Notes: generated from the letters alone by a model not told the origin. A DNA stretch of 64,000 bases from Clostridium beijerinckii (GCF_018223745.1 NZ_CP073653.1:5444001-5508000); one strand, 5' to 3'; counted from the stretch's first letter, positions 45,931-56,085 are shown. Made by a program: numbers and translations.

Positions 45931-47655
45931 TTATATTTTAAATTTCTCTATGGTCTCTTCTAATTTCTTTGCTAGAGTAAGCTGTTCTTTTGCATTAACT
46001 GAAATATTCTTCATAGAAGAGATTGAATTACTCGAACTATTTTCTATGCTGTTAGTGCTCTCAGAAGATCTTTGAGACATTTGGGCCATATGTTGAACCG
46101 CATCTGATACTTGACTTATTACTTCATTAATTTCCTCAGACATCCTTGCTAATTCGGAGGACATGGAATTTACGAAGTCTGCATCCTTATAATACTGCTT
46201 TCCTATATGCGAAAATTCCTCAAACTGTTTATTTACATCCACATCCATGAACTGTAAAAGTTCATTACTACTTAAAGATAGGTCATTGAAAGATTTTTCT
46301 ACTTTTCCAATAACTTTTTTAACATTTTCAACTGCTTCTGAAGATTGATCTGCAAGTTTTCTAACTTCTTCTGCCACTATAGCAAATCCTCTTCCTTGTT
46401 CTCCTGCCCTCGCAGCTTCTATTGCAGCATTTAATGATAACAAGTTTATTTGCTCAGCTATTGCAGAAATAGCATTGGCCATAATCCCAATCTCATGCAC
46501 TACCTTTCCTTCTTCAATAGCTTTAATAATCTTTTCTTCCTTCTCACGATATACTTTACTTATAGATTGAATTGCCTTATTACTACTATTCTCTACGGTA
46601 TTTGCCCGTGCTTTTATATTTGTGACATTACTTGTTCCATCCATTGCCTTTTCAGATAATATATTAACGGTCAAGTTTACTTCTTTTACAGATGCAGATA
46701 TCTCCTCTGCAATTGCACTATTTTCTTGAACACTCGTATTTATTTTCTTTGTTTCTTCATTTACTGCAATTAAATTACTACTTATTTCATTTACAGATAT
46801 AGTCAAATTTTCACTGGACGAATTTACATTATGTATATTTTCAGTTATTGCACTTATAAGTTCACGTACATTTTGCTGTGCCCTATTCAAAGTATCTGCT
46901 GTTTGTCCATATTCATCATATCTCTTTAAAACTAAATCCTCTGAAAAATCGTAATTCGAAAGTCTAGTTGCTAAATTCTTTATTTTAAATAACACTTTTG
47001 ATGAATCTCTTGATATTGCTATTCCAACAAACAAAGTTATTAAAACAGAGAAAATTCCCAACACAATAAATTGAATTTTAGTAAAATCTATAGATTCCTT
47101 CATGTTGCCCTGAGTTTCACTTGCTGCTTTTTCCATTACATCTGTTATCTGATTTATATCCTCCCTAGATTCAGCAAACTTTTTATTAAACTGTTCCTTA
47201 TTTTTTACCTCTCCTGTATCTACATCAAAACTATCTAACCAGCCTTGATAATTGCTTTGAAATTCATCATAAAGTTCAAACACATTTTTGTTGCTTTCAT
47301 TATGTTTAATATCTTGCAAAGATGCCTTAATTGGAATTAACACATTTATAGCATTGCTTGTTCTATCTTTTGCCTGACCTATGTTATCTTTTAAATCTTT
47401 CATATTCTTATTCTTATCAGGTTCACTTATGTTCGTATCACTTAAATTATTCTGAGCAACAAGAGCCTGATACATATCTCTATCTGCATTTAGTATGAGG
47501 CTATTTACCTTATATAATTTTTCATAATACATATCTGTTAATGTACCATAAGTATTTGTGATTTTTAGTATTCCTTCTATAGACAAGAATATAACCGCAA
47601 TTAATGGTATTATTACCATCAACATTAACTTTGTTCTAATCTTTAAATTCTTCAA
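45931..47655 (-). CDS. Methyl-accepting chemotaxis protein, 4HB type
   Basis: The receptor has 574 residues starting at a TTG codon at 47655, which has a strong GGGAGGGG site five bases upstream; the longer frame contains this site inside. It has a helix near the start, a helical extracytoplasmic domain to about 180, a second helix, a HAMP domain and a signalling domain with tip IAEQINLLSLNAAIEAA and RGFAIVAEEVRKLADQS. This tip class matches the receptor at 1-1118 and differs from the che-operon receptors. There is no EFGKY tail. It is monocistronic. Confidence 0.92.
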   Translation of the reverse strand: MKNLKIRTKLMLMVIIPLIAVIFLSIEGILKITNTYGTLTDMYYEKLYKVNSLILNADRDMYQALVAQNNLSDTNISEPDKNKNMKDLKDNIGQAKDRTSNAINVLIPIKASLQDIKHNESNKNVFELYDEFQSNYQGWLDSFDVDTGEVKNKEQFNKKFAESREDINQITDVMEKAASETQGNMKESIDFTKIQFIVLGIFSVLITLFVGIAISRDSSKVLFKIKNLATRLSNYDFSEDLVLKRYDEYGQTADTLNRAQQNVRELISAITENIHNVNSSSENLTISVNEISSNLIAVNEETKKINTSVQENSAIAEEISASVKEVNLTVNILSEKAMDGTSNVTNIKARANTVENSSNKAIQSISKVYREKEEKIIKAIEEGKVVHEIGIMANAISAIAEQINLLSLNAAIEAARAGEQGRGFAIVAEEVRKLADQSSEAVENVKKVIGKVEKSFNDLSLSSNELLQFMDVDVNKQFEEFSHIGKQYYKDADFVNSMSSELARMSEEINEVISQVSDAVQHMAQMSQRSSESTNSIENSSSNSISSMKNISVNAKEQLTLAKKLEETIEKFKI

Positions 47656-47877
47656 TAAATCCCCTCCCTTTAACAACAAATTTCTTATTTTTTATTTTCA
47701 AATCTCTTTTATTTTTCAATAATATTATTATTGAAATAAAATATAGTTATTAAATTCTACACAATCTTGCTAATTCCTTTCTATTTTTGTATTCCATTTA
47801 AAAAATTTGGTATTTATAATCTTATATAAAGTTATTAATCAGCTAATTCTTTTTAACATTAATTTATAAACCAAAAT

Positions 47878-47930
47878 AGATAAGTTTAAAGGAGTTATTG
47901 ATAAAATCAACAACTCCTTTAAGCTTATCT
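47878..47930 (-). terminator. Terminator of the beta-glucosidase gene
   Basis: A 19-bp stem with one G-T pair (47878-47896 with 47912-47930) is followed on the minus strand by ATTTTGGTTT. It lies 16 bases after the glucosidase stop. Confidence 0.8.
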
Positions 47931-47945
47931 ATAAACTTACCTATT

Positions 47946-49388
47946 TTATAATTCTTCTCCATTTGTCCTTATGACATTTTCATACCAATAATAGCTATCC
48001 TTCTTATAACGATTCATTGAAGCGCCTTCTTCTTCTTCACGATCTACGTAAATGAAACCATATCTTTTTTGATAGCCATTCAACCAGCTTAATAAATCTG
48101 TTATAGACCATGTACAATATGCAATCACTTCTGATCCCTCATTAATAGCTTCTTTTAATTCTTCTATATGCGCCTTCAAGTACGCTATACGATAGTCATC
48201 ATGAATTTTATTATCCTCAGTCTTTTTGTCAAATGCACCTAATCCATTTTCAGAAATAACTATTGGTAAATCATATCTACTTGTAATAGTTCTACAGCAC
48301 ATTCTTATCCCCATAGGATCTATTGTCCAATCCCAGTCTGTAGTTTTTAAATATGGGTTTGGAGGATTTTTAAATAATCCAGGAGTTCCACTAACTTGTG
48401 CTGATCCTTTTTTTCCTGTTGTATTCATTTCAGCCATTCCAACGCCATCAATTGGGTTATACTCAACAACCGCTGTTTGGTAGTAATTAACTCCCATAAA
48501 ATCTACTTGAGCTGCTGCCTTCATAAGTTCCGCATCCCCATCTTCAAATACAGGTGCTACCCCTTGGCCTTGTAGATATTTTAATGCAGCTTTTGGATAT
48601 CTTCCGTATGCATAAACATCCATCCACCAAAATGATTGTAAATCATCATAATCTGCTTTTGCTATATTATTTACTGGATTGCAGTCTATTGCATAGCTAG
48701 GTGAAAACGCAAAGCTTGCCCCTATCTTACCATCTGGCACTATTTTTCTAAAAGCAAGCACTGCTTTTGCATGAGCTAAATTTGCATGATGATTTACTTG
48801 ATAGAACATCTTTAAATCATTCTTCTTTCCTGGTGGATGCACTGCCATTACCCATCCAAGACTTGTAAATATGTTTTGTTCGTTTAATGTTATCCAATAC
48901 TTTACTTTATCTTTATAGCGTTTAAACAAAGTAATAGCATAATTCTCATAATCATCAATTATGTTTCTACTTTCCCAACCATTATATTCTTCCTGTAAAG
49001 CTATAGGTAAATCCCAATGATATATTGTAACCATTGGCTCTATTCCATATTTTAGACATTCATCAATTACATTGTCATAAAATTCTAATCCCTTCTCATT
49101 AACTTCACCTTTTCCTTTTGGATAAATTCTTGGCCAAGATATAGAGAATCTATATGTTTTTAATCCCATTTCCGCCATTAATGCAATATCTTCTTTATAT
49201 CGATGATAATGATCAACAGCTACATCACCATTTGTTCCTTTGAATGTTTTTCCTGGAATTCTTACAAACTCATCCCAATTACTTCTTCCTTTTCCATCCT
49301 CTTCTGCAGCCCCTTCTACTTGGTATGCAGCAGATGCACTTCCCCATAAAAAATCATCTGGAAACCCATGCTTTTCTTTAAAATACAT
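47946..49388 (-). CDS. GH1 6-phospho-beta-glucosidase
   Basis: The 480-residue protein opens FPDDFLWGSASAAYQVEGA, the GH1 entry motif. The acid/base glutamate is in TLNEQN and the nucleophile in ISENGLGA. The segment LLSWLNGYQKRYGFIYVD keeps the Ser, Lys and Tyr that bind the 6-phosphate in phospho-beta-glucosidases. It would cleave phosphorylated beta-glucosides such as cellobiose 6-phosphate in the cytoplasm. No PTS gene is adjacent. AGGAGGAT precedes the ATG. Confidence 0.85.
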   Translation of the reverse strand: MYFKEKHGFPDDFLWGSASAAYQVEGAAEEDGKGRSNWDEFVRIPGKTFKGTNGDVAVDHYHRYKEDIALMAEMGLKTYRFSISWPRIYPKGKGEVNEKGLEFYDNVIDECLKYGIEPMVTIYHWDLPIALQEEYNGWESRNIIDDYENYAITLFKRYKDKVKYWITLNEQNIFTSLGWVMAVHPPGKKNDLKMFYQVNHHANLAHAKAVLAFRKIVPDGKIGASFAFSPSYAIDCNPVNNIAKADYDDLQSFWWMDVYAYGRYPKAALKYLQGQGVAPVFEDGDAELMKAAAQVDFMGVNYYQTAVVEYNPIDGVGMAEMNTTGKKGSAQVSGTPGLFKNPPNPYLKTTDWDWTIDPMGIRMCCRTITSRYDLPIVISENGLGAFDKKTEDNKIHDDYRIAYLKAHIEELKEAINEGSEVIAYCTWSITDLLSWLNGYQKRYGFIYVDREEEEGASMNRYKKDSYYWYENVIRTNGEEL

Positions 49389-49809
49389 TCCTTTATCCTC
49401 CTACCAACAAACTTTCTATTATATCTTTATTAAAATTCTTTCAACAAAATACTATCCTTATTATTAACGACTACTTACAACTCTAGACTACCACAAACTT
49501 ATTGCACTTGTCCATATAATTTATAACTTTTATTTTAAAATGTAATGTCATTTATTTAACAATAATATTATTTAATACTCTTTTATAAAACTCTACTATC
49601 CTATATATGTTGTGATAGTAAATTTACATTTAAGTCTCTGGTAAGCTACAAGCTGCGTTATTAATATAATTTATAAGCTTAATCGCAATATATATTAATT
49701 TTTCAAAATACAACTTATGGATTTTTTAATATAATCCATTTACTTCAATATAATAAAATAATCCTATGCAAAATTAATAATACATAATTTCGGCATAGGA
49801 TCATATTTG
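49389..49809. other. Intergenic region upstream of the glucosidase
   Basis: This 421-bp gap carries no gene. It holds the terminator of the ferritin-like gene (49761-49801) and presumably the glucosidase promoter. No antiterminator or catabolite site was recognised. Confidence 0.35.
49761..49801 (-). terminator. Terminator of the Mn-catalase-like gene
   Basis: ATCCTATGC and GCATAGGAT (49761-49769 with 49793-49801) pair around an AT-rich inner region and are followed on the minus strand by TATTTTATTATAT. Confidence 0.6.
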
Positions 49810-50505
49810 CTAAGACCTAGTAGTTTTCCTACTATCTTCACGTGGATTTTTAAAGCTAGGAGGTGTTGGCTCAGGATTGTCAAAATACCTTCCAGGAGTT
49901 GATAAGTCAAAGTATAATCTAGAATCCTTTGTTACACCAAAATCTTTATTTGATGCTCTATCTTGCACCTTATTTAATGCTTCTCTAAATAGTGCATTAT
50001 GAGCTTCTTCTCTATTTAATAGAAAATCTATTGTCTCTTTTACGTATTTATCATTAATTTGACGATATAGATATTCATATACAACCTTTGCTCTTTGCTC
50101 AGCTGCTATATCAGATAATAAGTCTGCTGCAATGTCTCCTGTAACATTAACATAATCTGCAGTCCAAGGATGTCCTGATGCATTAATAAGTCCTGGCGCA
50201 AGACCTGTCAATACGTGAGTTTCTATTTCTCCTCCAGGAGTTTTAGTATAATCAACTTCATGTCCATTTAGTAAATTTATAGTTTGTGCTACCATTTCCA
50301 TATGACTTAATTCTTCAGCTGCAATATCTAAAAATAAATCATGAATTTCAGGATCTTTTACCCTAAAACTTTGTGAAAGGTACTGAAGTGCTGCCTTTAA
50401 CTCACCATTTGCACCACCTAGCTGTTCTTGCATTAACACAGCATATTGTGGATTTGGTCTCTCTACTTTTACATCTCTAAGTAATGGTTTTTCGTGTTTA
50501 AACAT
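49810..50505 (-). CDS. Manganese-catalase family protein (CotJC-like)
   Basis: The 231-residue protein has the ferritin-like four-helix fold of manganese catalases: a glutamate in GELKAALQYL, Glu and His in AAEELSHMEMVAQ, a glutamate in AAEQRAKVVYEYL, and Glu plus His in REEAHNALF. The C-terminus is a proline/charged tail. Members include spore-coat CotJC and active Mn catalases that break down hydrogen peroxide. Start ATG 50505 has GGAGG at spacing 8. It is monocistronic. Whether it is a coat protein or a cytoplasmic catalase is unclear. Confidence 0.85.
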   Translation of the reverse strand: MFKHEKPLLRDVKVERPNPQYAVLMQEQLGGANGELKAALQYLSQSFRVKDPEIHDLFLDIAAEELSHMEMVAQTINLLNGHEVDYTKTPGGEIETHVLTGLAPGLINASGHPWTADYVNVTGDIAADLLSDIAAEQRAKVVYEYLYRQINDKYVKETIDFLLNREEAHNALFREALNKVQDRASNKDFGVTKDSRLYFDLSTPGRYFDNPEPTPPSFKNPREDSRKTTRS

Positions 50506-50827
50506 TGTACTTGCCTCCATTCATCTCAGTTAAAATTATTTACAAAGTTAGTATTCAATAATCCAATGCTTATTATTCAAAACTCTAAATACATAACTGT
50601 TATAAATTTACATTTAGTATTCTAGAACGTTAGCTCTTTTAATAAAATTACACTACAAAAACTAAATTACAAAATATATAACGCTTTTCTATTTGATTTA
50701 ATTTATATTTTTTAATTTATTAAACAAAAATACCTGCATCTCTGCAGGTATAAATTTATATTTTTTTATTTGTAGCTTACTAAAATTAAAACATATAATT
50801 TTTAAAACTTCAGAAATATGTTTATCT
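50506..50827. other. Intergenic region, promoter and terminator only
   Basis: A 322-bp AT-rich gap. Apart from the terminator at 50731-50750, no gene, repeat or clear promoter consensus was seen. Confidence 0.4.
50731..50750 (-). terminator. Terminator of the DUF362 gene
   Basis: TACCTGCA and TGCAGGTA (50731-50738 with 50743-50750) form a GC-rich 8-bp stem with a four-base loop, followed by TTTTTGTTT on the minus strand. Confidence 0.88.
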
Positions 50828-51934
50828 CTAAATTGTTATCAACTCATATTCCTTACTGCCTAAGCCTAATTCCACAGCATAGTCAATAGCAACTTTCCAA
50901 TCTGTTTCTGGACTAACATTAGTAAAGTGATCATTGTGCTTACAACCGCTCTTTTCAAGAAGGCTACCTTTCATAACTGGCTGCTTATTTACTGCGTCTG
51001 CACAGGCTACATCTAATGCTACTGGATCAAAGGATGCAAACATACCTACATCTGGAACTATCGGTACATCATTTTCTGCATGACAATCACAATATGGTGA
51101 TACATCAATTACCAAGCTGATATGAAAATTTGGTCTTCCATTTAATACTGCCCATGAATATTCAGCTATTTTCTTATTTAAAATATCATTTGATTCATCT
51201 GATGCTGGCATAACCGCATCCATTGGACAAATTCCTATGCAACGACCACATCCAACGCATTTGCTATGATTGATGAGTGCTTTTTTGTCTGTTAAACTTA
51301 TTGCACTATGTGCACAGTTTTTAGCACACATACCACAGCCAACACATTTATCTTCATAAACGCTAGGTTTTCCACTACTATGCATTTCCATTTTTCCTGC
51401 GCGCGAACCGCATCCCATACCTATATTTTTTAAAGCGCCTCCAAATCCTGTTAACTCATGACCTTTAAAATGATTTAATGATATGAATATATCTGCATCC
51501 ATAATCGCATGACCTATTTTAGCTTCTTTTACATATTTCCCACCAGTAACTGGAACCAAAGCTTCATCAGTTCCTTTTAAACCATCTCCAATTAATATAT
51601 GGCAACCTGTTGAAAACGGACTATATCCATTTTCATATGCTGAATTTAAATGATCTAACGCATTCTTTCTGCCTCCTACATATAGAGTATTGCAGTCTGT
51701 TAAAAATGGATTTCCTCCTAATTCCTTAATAGTATCTACCACAACTTTAGCAAAATTAGGGCGCAAAAACGCTACATTTCCTGGCTCGCCGAAGTGAATC
51801 TTAATTGCTGCATATTTCTTCTCAAAATCAATTTGATCAATTCCTGCACTCTTAATTAAACGTTTTAACTTCTGTAGCAAATTTTCCTTAGCTGTTGCTT
51901 GCATATTAGTAAAATATACTTTCGATTTTTCCAT
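50828..51934 (-). CDS. DUF362 protein with two [4Fe-4S] ferredoxin motifs
   Basis: The 368-residue protein has a DUF362 domain, including KIHFGEPGN near residue 50 and LNHFKGHELTGFGGALKNIGMG near 155. Inserted in it is a bacterial ferredoxin pair: CVGCGMCAKNC and CVGCGRCIGICP (about 190-235). It is probably a cytoplasmic electron-transfer or redox protein. The biochemical function of the family is not established. GGGAGG precedes the ATG. It is a single gene with its own terminator. Confidence 0.88.
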   Translation of the reverse strand: MEKSKVYFTNMQATAKENLLQKLKRLIKSAGIDQIDFEKKYAAIKIHFGEPGNVAFLRPNFAKVVVDTIKELGGNPFLTDCNTLYVGGRKNALDHLNSAYENGYSPFSTGCHILIGDGLKGTDEALVPVTGGKYVKEAKIGHAIMDADIFISLNHFKGHELTGFGGALKNIGMGCGSRAGKMEMHSSGKPSVYEDKCVGCGMCAKNCAHSAISLTDKKALINHSKCVGCGRCIGICPMDAVMPASDESNDILNKKIAEYSWAVLNGRPNFHISLVIDVSPYCDCHAENDVPIVPDVGMFASFDPVALDVACADAVNKQPVMKGSLLEKSGCKHNDHFTNVSPETDWKVAIDYAVELGLGSKEYELITI

Positions 51935-52317
51935 TTTAAGTCCCTCCCAATTATTTATAAGCTAATGTACTAATTTAATTATAGATTTTAGAGTTAACTC
52001 TAAGTCAATACATATAGTAAAAAAATCTGGTAAAATGAAAGGTTAATTTCTTGTCGGAAAGGGTAAATTCATCTTAGCCGAAGTTAGTCTTGCACTATTT
52101 CTTGTAAAATGAAAAAGTAATACCCATTAAGAAAACTGGTAATGTTAAAGCGGGAGAAATTGTTTTAGATATTAAATAATTATTGAACGCGAAATAATAT
52201 TTAACTAAATATATAAGAAACTTTAGCTGCTATTATTGTAAATATAGAAAATCACGACATTTTATTATTAATTGTCGTGATTTTTTAATTTGCTCATTAT
52301 AATATTATTCTATATGA
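51935..52317. other. Intergenic region with possible gene remnant
   Basis: This 383-bp gap contains a short plus-strand frame at 52111-52179 that reads like the C-terminus of a protein (VIPIKKTGNVKAGEIVLDIK, then stop). It is preceded by an in-frame stop with no start or ribosome binding site, so it may be the tail of a lost gene. No family was recognised. The rest is AT-rich without features. Confidence 0.35.
52248..52284. terminator. Terminator of the acetyltransferase/AraC operon
   Basis: A perfect 12-bp stem (52248-52259 with 52273-52284) lies 34 bases after the stop at 52318. T-runs occur on both sides, so it could work in either direction. Confidence 0.85.
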
Positions 52318-53109
52318 TTATTTTCTATTCTTTTCAATCCATTCAACTGCAAAATCTACAATTTCTCGTTGTCTCATGAATCTTACATCCGCATTCCCTA
52401 TTTTTGTATTTTCAACTCTATACTTTTTCTCAAAATCAATTCCTATATCCATAAAATCTTCACCATCAACATATAACGTTGAATACGTAACCCATTTACG
52501 CTCGCCATCTTTCATCATTGCACAACTGTTTTCTTCCATATGCTTTGATGGATAATCAGCTCTTTCATCTGCTAAATGAATAGATGTATTTTTATCATAT
52601 CCAGTTCCCAATAGTAATACATATCCATCTAAATCATATAATTTCCCAATTGGAGAACTTTCACCAAAAATATCGCTTAAATCATGGTTGTTTATTAAAT
52701 ATTGTGCATTTTTTCCCCATGCAGCAAAAGACCTTACAGGATGATCACTTCTTAAAACACCTGGCCACTTTCTAAACATTTCTGCTACTGCTCCCATTGA
52801 ATTTGTTGGAGTAATATCCTTATCATAAGCCGGCCAATTATCTCTTATAATATCCCACCATTCTATTGGTTCCTCCCAATGTACACCATATGCCGGATCC
52901 ATGTTTTTCCATGTCTGTGTAGGTATAATTATAGTTCCATCTTTTCCAACTAGCTCTATTAATGCTTCAATTATGATTTGTGGGCCTCCACAAACAAATC
53001 CAAAGCTTTTCATTGAAGTATGAACTATAATATTTTGTCCACTTTTTATACCAAGTTGTTGCAGCGCATTTACTATATCTTTTTTAATTACAATTTTTCT
53101 ATCACCCAT
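52318..53109 (-). CDS. AAC(3)-family N-acetyltransferase-like protein
   Basis: The 263-residue protein has the Antibiotic_NAT (PF02522) features: VHTSMKSFGFVCGG near residue 30, an IPTQTW segment, TNSMGAVAEMFRKWPGVLRSDHPVRSFAAWG at about 100-130, and LLLGTGYDKNTSIHLAD near 180. The family transfers acetyl from acetyl-CoA to an amino group. It is the last gene of an operon with sugar oxidoreductases and an AraC regulator, so its natural substrate may be an amino sugar or aminocyclitol rather than a drug. No resistance is shown by the sequence. GAGAGGG lies upstream of the ATG. Confidence 0.85.
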   Translation of the reverse strand: MGDRKIVIKKDIVNALQQLGIKSGQNIIVHTSMKSFGFVCGGPQIIIEALIELVGKDGTIIIPTQTWKNMDPAYGVHWEEPIEWWDIIRDNWPAYDKDITPTNSMGAVAEMFRKWPGVLRSDHPVRSFAAWGKNAQYLINNHDLSDIFGESSPIGKLYDLDGYVLLLGTGYDKNTSIHLADERADYPSKHMEENSCAMMKDGERKWVTYSTLYVDGEDFMDIGIDFEKKYRVENTKIGNADVRFMRQREIVDFAVEWIEKNRK

Positions 53110-53134
53110 ACCCTTTCCCTCTCAACTTTAATAT

Positions 53135-53986
53135 TTAATTTTTATTATCTCTTCTATATTTCATAGGCGTGCAACCTACTATATTTTTAAATAGCCTATT
53201 AAAAGTTTTAATGCTATTAAATCCACAGTTATAGGCTATCTCTGCAATAGTTTCATCTTCCTCAATTATACGCCACTCTGCTTTTTTAATTCTATAATTA
53301 TTTAGATAATCTAAAAATGTTACCCCAGTATTTTCTTTGAAAAACTTTGTAAAGTAATATTTACTAAAACCTATAGATTTTGAAATATCATCTAAATCAA
53401 TATGCTCTTGATAATTACTATCCACATATTGAAATACACTATCCATTTTCTTTAATCTTTCCTTTTCACGGCTTAGGTCTTCAGATGAATATGCTTGCTT
53501 AGGTATATATCTAAGTAGTATACCTGCCAGATCATATAATCTAGCTTTTATTATTAACTTATATCCTTCCTCAGCCTTACTATATTCATTGATAATCTCA
53601 TTTATGTGCCTCTCCATTAGTGCATGAATTTCATTCCCCATGGTTAAATGTATTGATTGATTCCACATAGGTTTTATTATTTTAGCATCTTTTGTTCCTG
53701 AAAGAAAATTATCATATATGGAAGTTCTAAATTGTATTACAGCTCTATTACTGAAATTCTTTTCTTTAAAAAAACAATGTATTTCTCCACCACCAATTAT
53801 AAGTATGTCCCCTTGTTTTAAATTATAAGTATCTCTATTAATACATGCCTTTAGTGTACCTTCCACAAGATAAATAATTTCTATATCTTCATGCCAGTGA
53901 TGTGGTGTATTAGAATATCCATCATTAAAAAACAATCTAAAAGGAAATTCAGATTCTAATACTGTTTTTTCAAAACTCCCATGCAT
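53135..53986 (-). CDS. AraC-family regulator with N-terminal cupin
   Basis: The 283-residue protein has an N-terminal cupin sensor (PHHWHEDIEIIYLVEG, then GDILIIGGGEIHCF) and a C-terminal AraC double helix-turn-helix (DLDDISKSIGFSKYYFTKFFKENTG and IAEIAYNCGFNSIKTFNRLFKNIVG). It likely activates the operon it lies in, in response to a sugar ligand. It is 46 bp after the second Gfo/Idh gene and 25 bp before the acetyltransferase gene. Start ATG 53986 has GGAGGAG at spacing 6; the longer frame begins with TTG. Confidence 0.92.
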   Translation of the reverse strand: MHGSFEKTVLESEFPFRLFFNDGYSNTPHHWHEDIEIIYLVEGTLKACINRDTYNLKQGDILIIGGGEIHCFFKEKNFSNRAVIQFRTSIYDNFLSGTKDAKIIKPMWNQSIHLTMGNEIHALMERHINEIINEYSKAEEGYKLIIKARLYDLAGILLRYIPKQAYSSEDLSREKERLKKMDSVFQYVDSNYQEHIDLDDISKSIGFSKYYFTKFFKENTGVTFLDYLNNYRIKKAEWRIIEEDETIAEIAYNCGFNSIKTFNRLFKNIVGCTPMKYRRDNKN

Positions 53987-54032
53987 AAATATCTCCTCCA
54001 AAATAATTACAATTAAGCTTCTTGATTAATTT

Positions 54033-55082
54033 CTATAACTCTATCACTTTCTTCTTGATAACTGATTCACGAATACTCTCCATAAGCTTAATAACCCTCA
54101 TTACCTCTGTATTCTTTACAAGAATTTCTTCTTCTCCTCTTATAGCTCCCATAACATTTCTATAAAAGTCCTTAACATCAGAATTAACAATTTTAAGTGC
54201 TTCTTCTTTAATTGTTTCCTCTGTCCTAGGCGCCATAGTTTTTGTTAATCCGGCAGCTGTTCTAATAGGAATTGCATCATTTTTACTGCTATCAGTAATA
54301 CGAACGACTTTGCCTCTTAAATTCCAATCATCTATTACAGCTGTGCCATTTTGACCTAACACATACCAGCGCGGTAAATTTATAAAATTACTTGTTCCAA
54401 CTTCTACAACGTAAATTAATCCGCTTTCAAATTCTAACTCAGCAGTAAATCCATCATCCACAAGTTCATTGGTAACATGAGTAAATCTAGCATATATTGA
54501 TTTTATCCTTTCATTAATCATCATGCATGCCTGGTCAATAATGTGAACACCCCAATCTAAAAGCATTCCACCACCATGTTCTTCTTCTTGTCTCCAATCA
54601 CCTGGTATGCCACGAGATCCATGTACTCTAGACTCTATTCTAAAGACATTTCCTAAGATAGCTTCATCATATATCTTTTTTACAGTTAAAAAATCCTCAT
54701 CCCAACGTCTATTTTGATGAACAACCAAAACTTTATCCATTTCTTCTGCTATATCTACCATCTTCTTAAATTCTAAAGATGACATTGCTGCTGGCTTTTC
54801 ACAAATTACATTTTTGCCAGCTTTTAATGAACTGATTACTATCTCTTTGTGTACATCATTTGGTGTTGCACATAAAACAATATCTACTTTCTCATCTTCT
54901 AAAAGCTCTTTAAAAGAATTATACGGATTTATTCCATGCTCTCTAGCAAATGCTTGTCTATCTTCTTTAATATCATAAGTACCGCAAACAGTCAAATTAT
55001 CAATTCCTTCAATTAGCTCACGATGCCAATTTCCCATGCCTCCCAATCCAACTATTGCTAAATTGAACATCTCATTACACAT
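54033..55082 (-). CDS. Gfo/Idh/MocA-family oxidoreductase
   Basis: The 349-residue protein has an N-terminal Rossmann domain with GLGGMGNWH near residue 13, then CEKPAAMSS with the conserved lysine (about 95) and VVHQNRRWDED. The C-terminal domain has LLDWGVHIIDQ with the catalytic histidine. It oxidises or reduces a sugar or cyclitol hydroxyl with NAD(P). Start ATG 55082 is chosen because AGGGAG lies 10 bases upstream; the longer frame overlaps the previous gene. It is third in the sugar operon. Confidence 0.88.
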   Translation of the reverse strand: MCNEMFNLAIVGLGGMGNWHRELIEGIDNLTVCGTYDIKEDRQAFAREHGINPYNSFKELLEDEKVDIVLCATPNDVHKEIVISSLKAGKNVICEKPAAMSSLEFKKMVDIAEEMDKVLVVHQNRRWDEDFLTVKKIYDEAILGNVFRIESRVHGSRGIPGDWRQEEEHGGGMLLDWGVHIIDQACMMINERIKSIYARFTHVTNELVDDGFTAELEFESGLIYVVEVGTSNFINLPRWYVLGQNGTAVIDDWNLRGKVVRITDSSKNDAIPIRTAAGLTKTMAPRTEETIKEEALKIVNSDVKDFYRNVMGAIRGEEEILVKNTEVMRVIKLMESIRESVIKKKVIEL

Positions 55083-55113
55083 TGTTTTATTTCTCCCTAT
55101 CAAATTTTTATAA

Positions 55114-56085
55114 TTATGCCCAAAACATATCACCTTTAGTTTCAAAAATAATTGCATCTTTTAAACAATTTATTGCTTTTATCAACCCTTCTTCTGTTGT
55201 CATCAAACTATCCTCATGTTCTATACTCAACGCATGATCATATCCAACCATTCTCAATGCAGAAACAATGTCCTTCCAATAGCCAATATCATGTCCATAG
55301 CCGACAGAACGAAAAATCCAAGAACGTTCAATTTCCTTACCGTAATGGCCTACATCTAGCACGCCGTTTATTGGACAATTTATTTCATCTATCTTTGTAT
55401 CCTTTGCATGAAAGTGGAAAATAGCATTATGCTTTCCGAGCTCCCTAATTGCTGCCACTGGACTAACTCCTTGCCAAATTAAGTGACTTGGATCAAAATT
55501 AGCACCAATTTCTGGCCCTACAGCTTCACGCAATCTTAATAAACTTTTAGGATTATATACACAAAAACCAGGATGCATTTCAATGGCTATTTTATCTACA
55601 CCATGAGCCTTTGCAAATTTCACTTTTTCCTTCCAGTAAGGAATTAAAACTTTATTCCATTGATAATCTAATATTTCAATAAAATCCTCTGGCCATGGGC
55701 AAGTAACCCAATTGGGTTTTTGGGAAGTTTCACTGTCACCAGGACAGCCAGAGAAACAGTTTAATATTCTTACTCCCATTTTTTCGCACATTAAAATTGC
55801 ATTAGTCAAATCATCATCGAATTTTTTTGCTATTTCCTTATTTGGATGAATTGGATTGCCATGACAACTAAATCCACTGATTTCTAAACAGCTTCTTTCT
55901 AAAATAGATTTAAATTCGGTAAACTTTTCTTCATCTTTTAATAAAATTGCTGGGTCACAATGGTGTTTCCCTGGATAACCTCCGCAACCGATTTCAATTG
56001 TTTGTACACCTTTACTTGCCAAAAAAGAACAAGCATCTTCAAAAGATCTATCTTGTAAAACTGGATTAAACACACCTAATTTCAT
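55114..56085 (-). CDS. TIM-barrel sugar isomerase/epimerase (xylose-isomerase-like)
   Basis: The 323-residue protein is an AP-endonuclease-2/xylose-isomerase-like barrel. Expected metal ligands are visible: glutamate in AIEMHPGF, aspartate and histidine in NFDPSHLIWQ, histidine in FHFHAKD, and the last glutamate in LSIEHED. It would interconvert or cleave a keto-sugar formed by the neighbouring oxidoreductases. GGAGATG precedes the ATG. It is second in the operon, 34 bp after the first Gfo/Idh gene. Substrate unknown. Confidence 0.86.
   Translation of the reverse strand: MKLGVFNPVLQDRSFEDACSFLASKGVQTIEIGCGGYPGKHHCDPAILLKDEEKFTEFKSILERSCLEISGFSCHGNPIHPNKEIAKKFDDDLTNAILMCEKMGVRILNCFSGCPGDSETSQKPNWVTCPWPEDFIEILDYQWNKVLIPYWKEKVKFAKAHGVDKIAIEMHPGFCVYNPKSLLRLREAVGPEIGANFDPSHLIWQGVSPVAAIRELGKHNAIFHFHAKDTKIDEINCPINGVLDVGHYGKEIERSWIFRSVGYGHDIGYWKDIVSALRMVGYDHALSIEHEDSLMTTEEGLIKAINCLKDAIIFETKGDMFWA

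Noticed and set aside
52318..53109. Clinical aminoglycoside resistance gene
   Set aside because: The fold family fits, but operon context and housekeeping-like composition point to a native substrate; resistance cannot be claimed from sequence.
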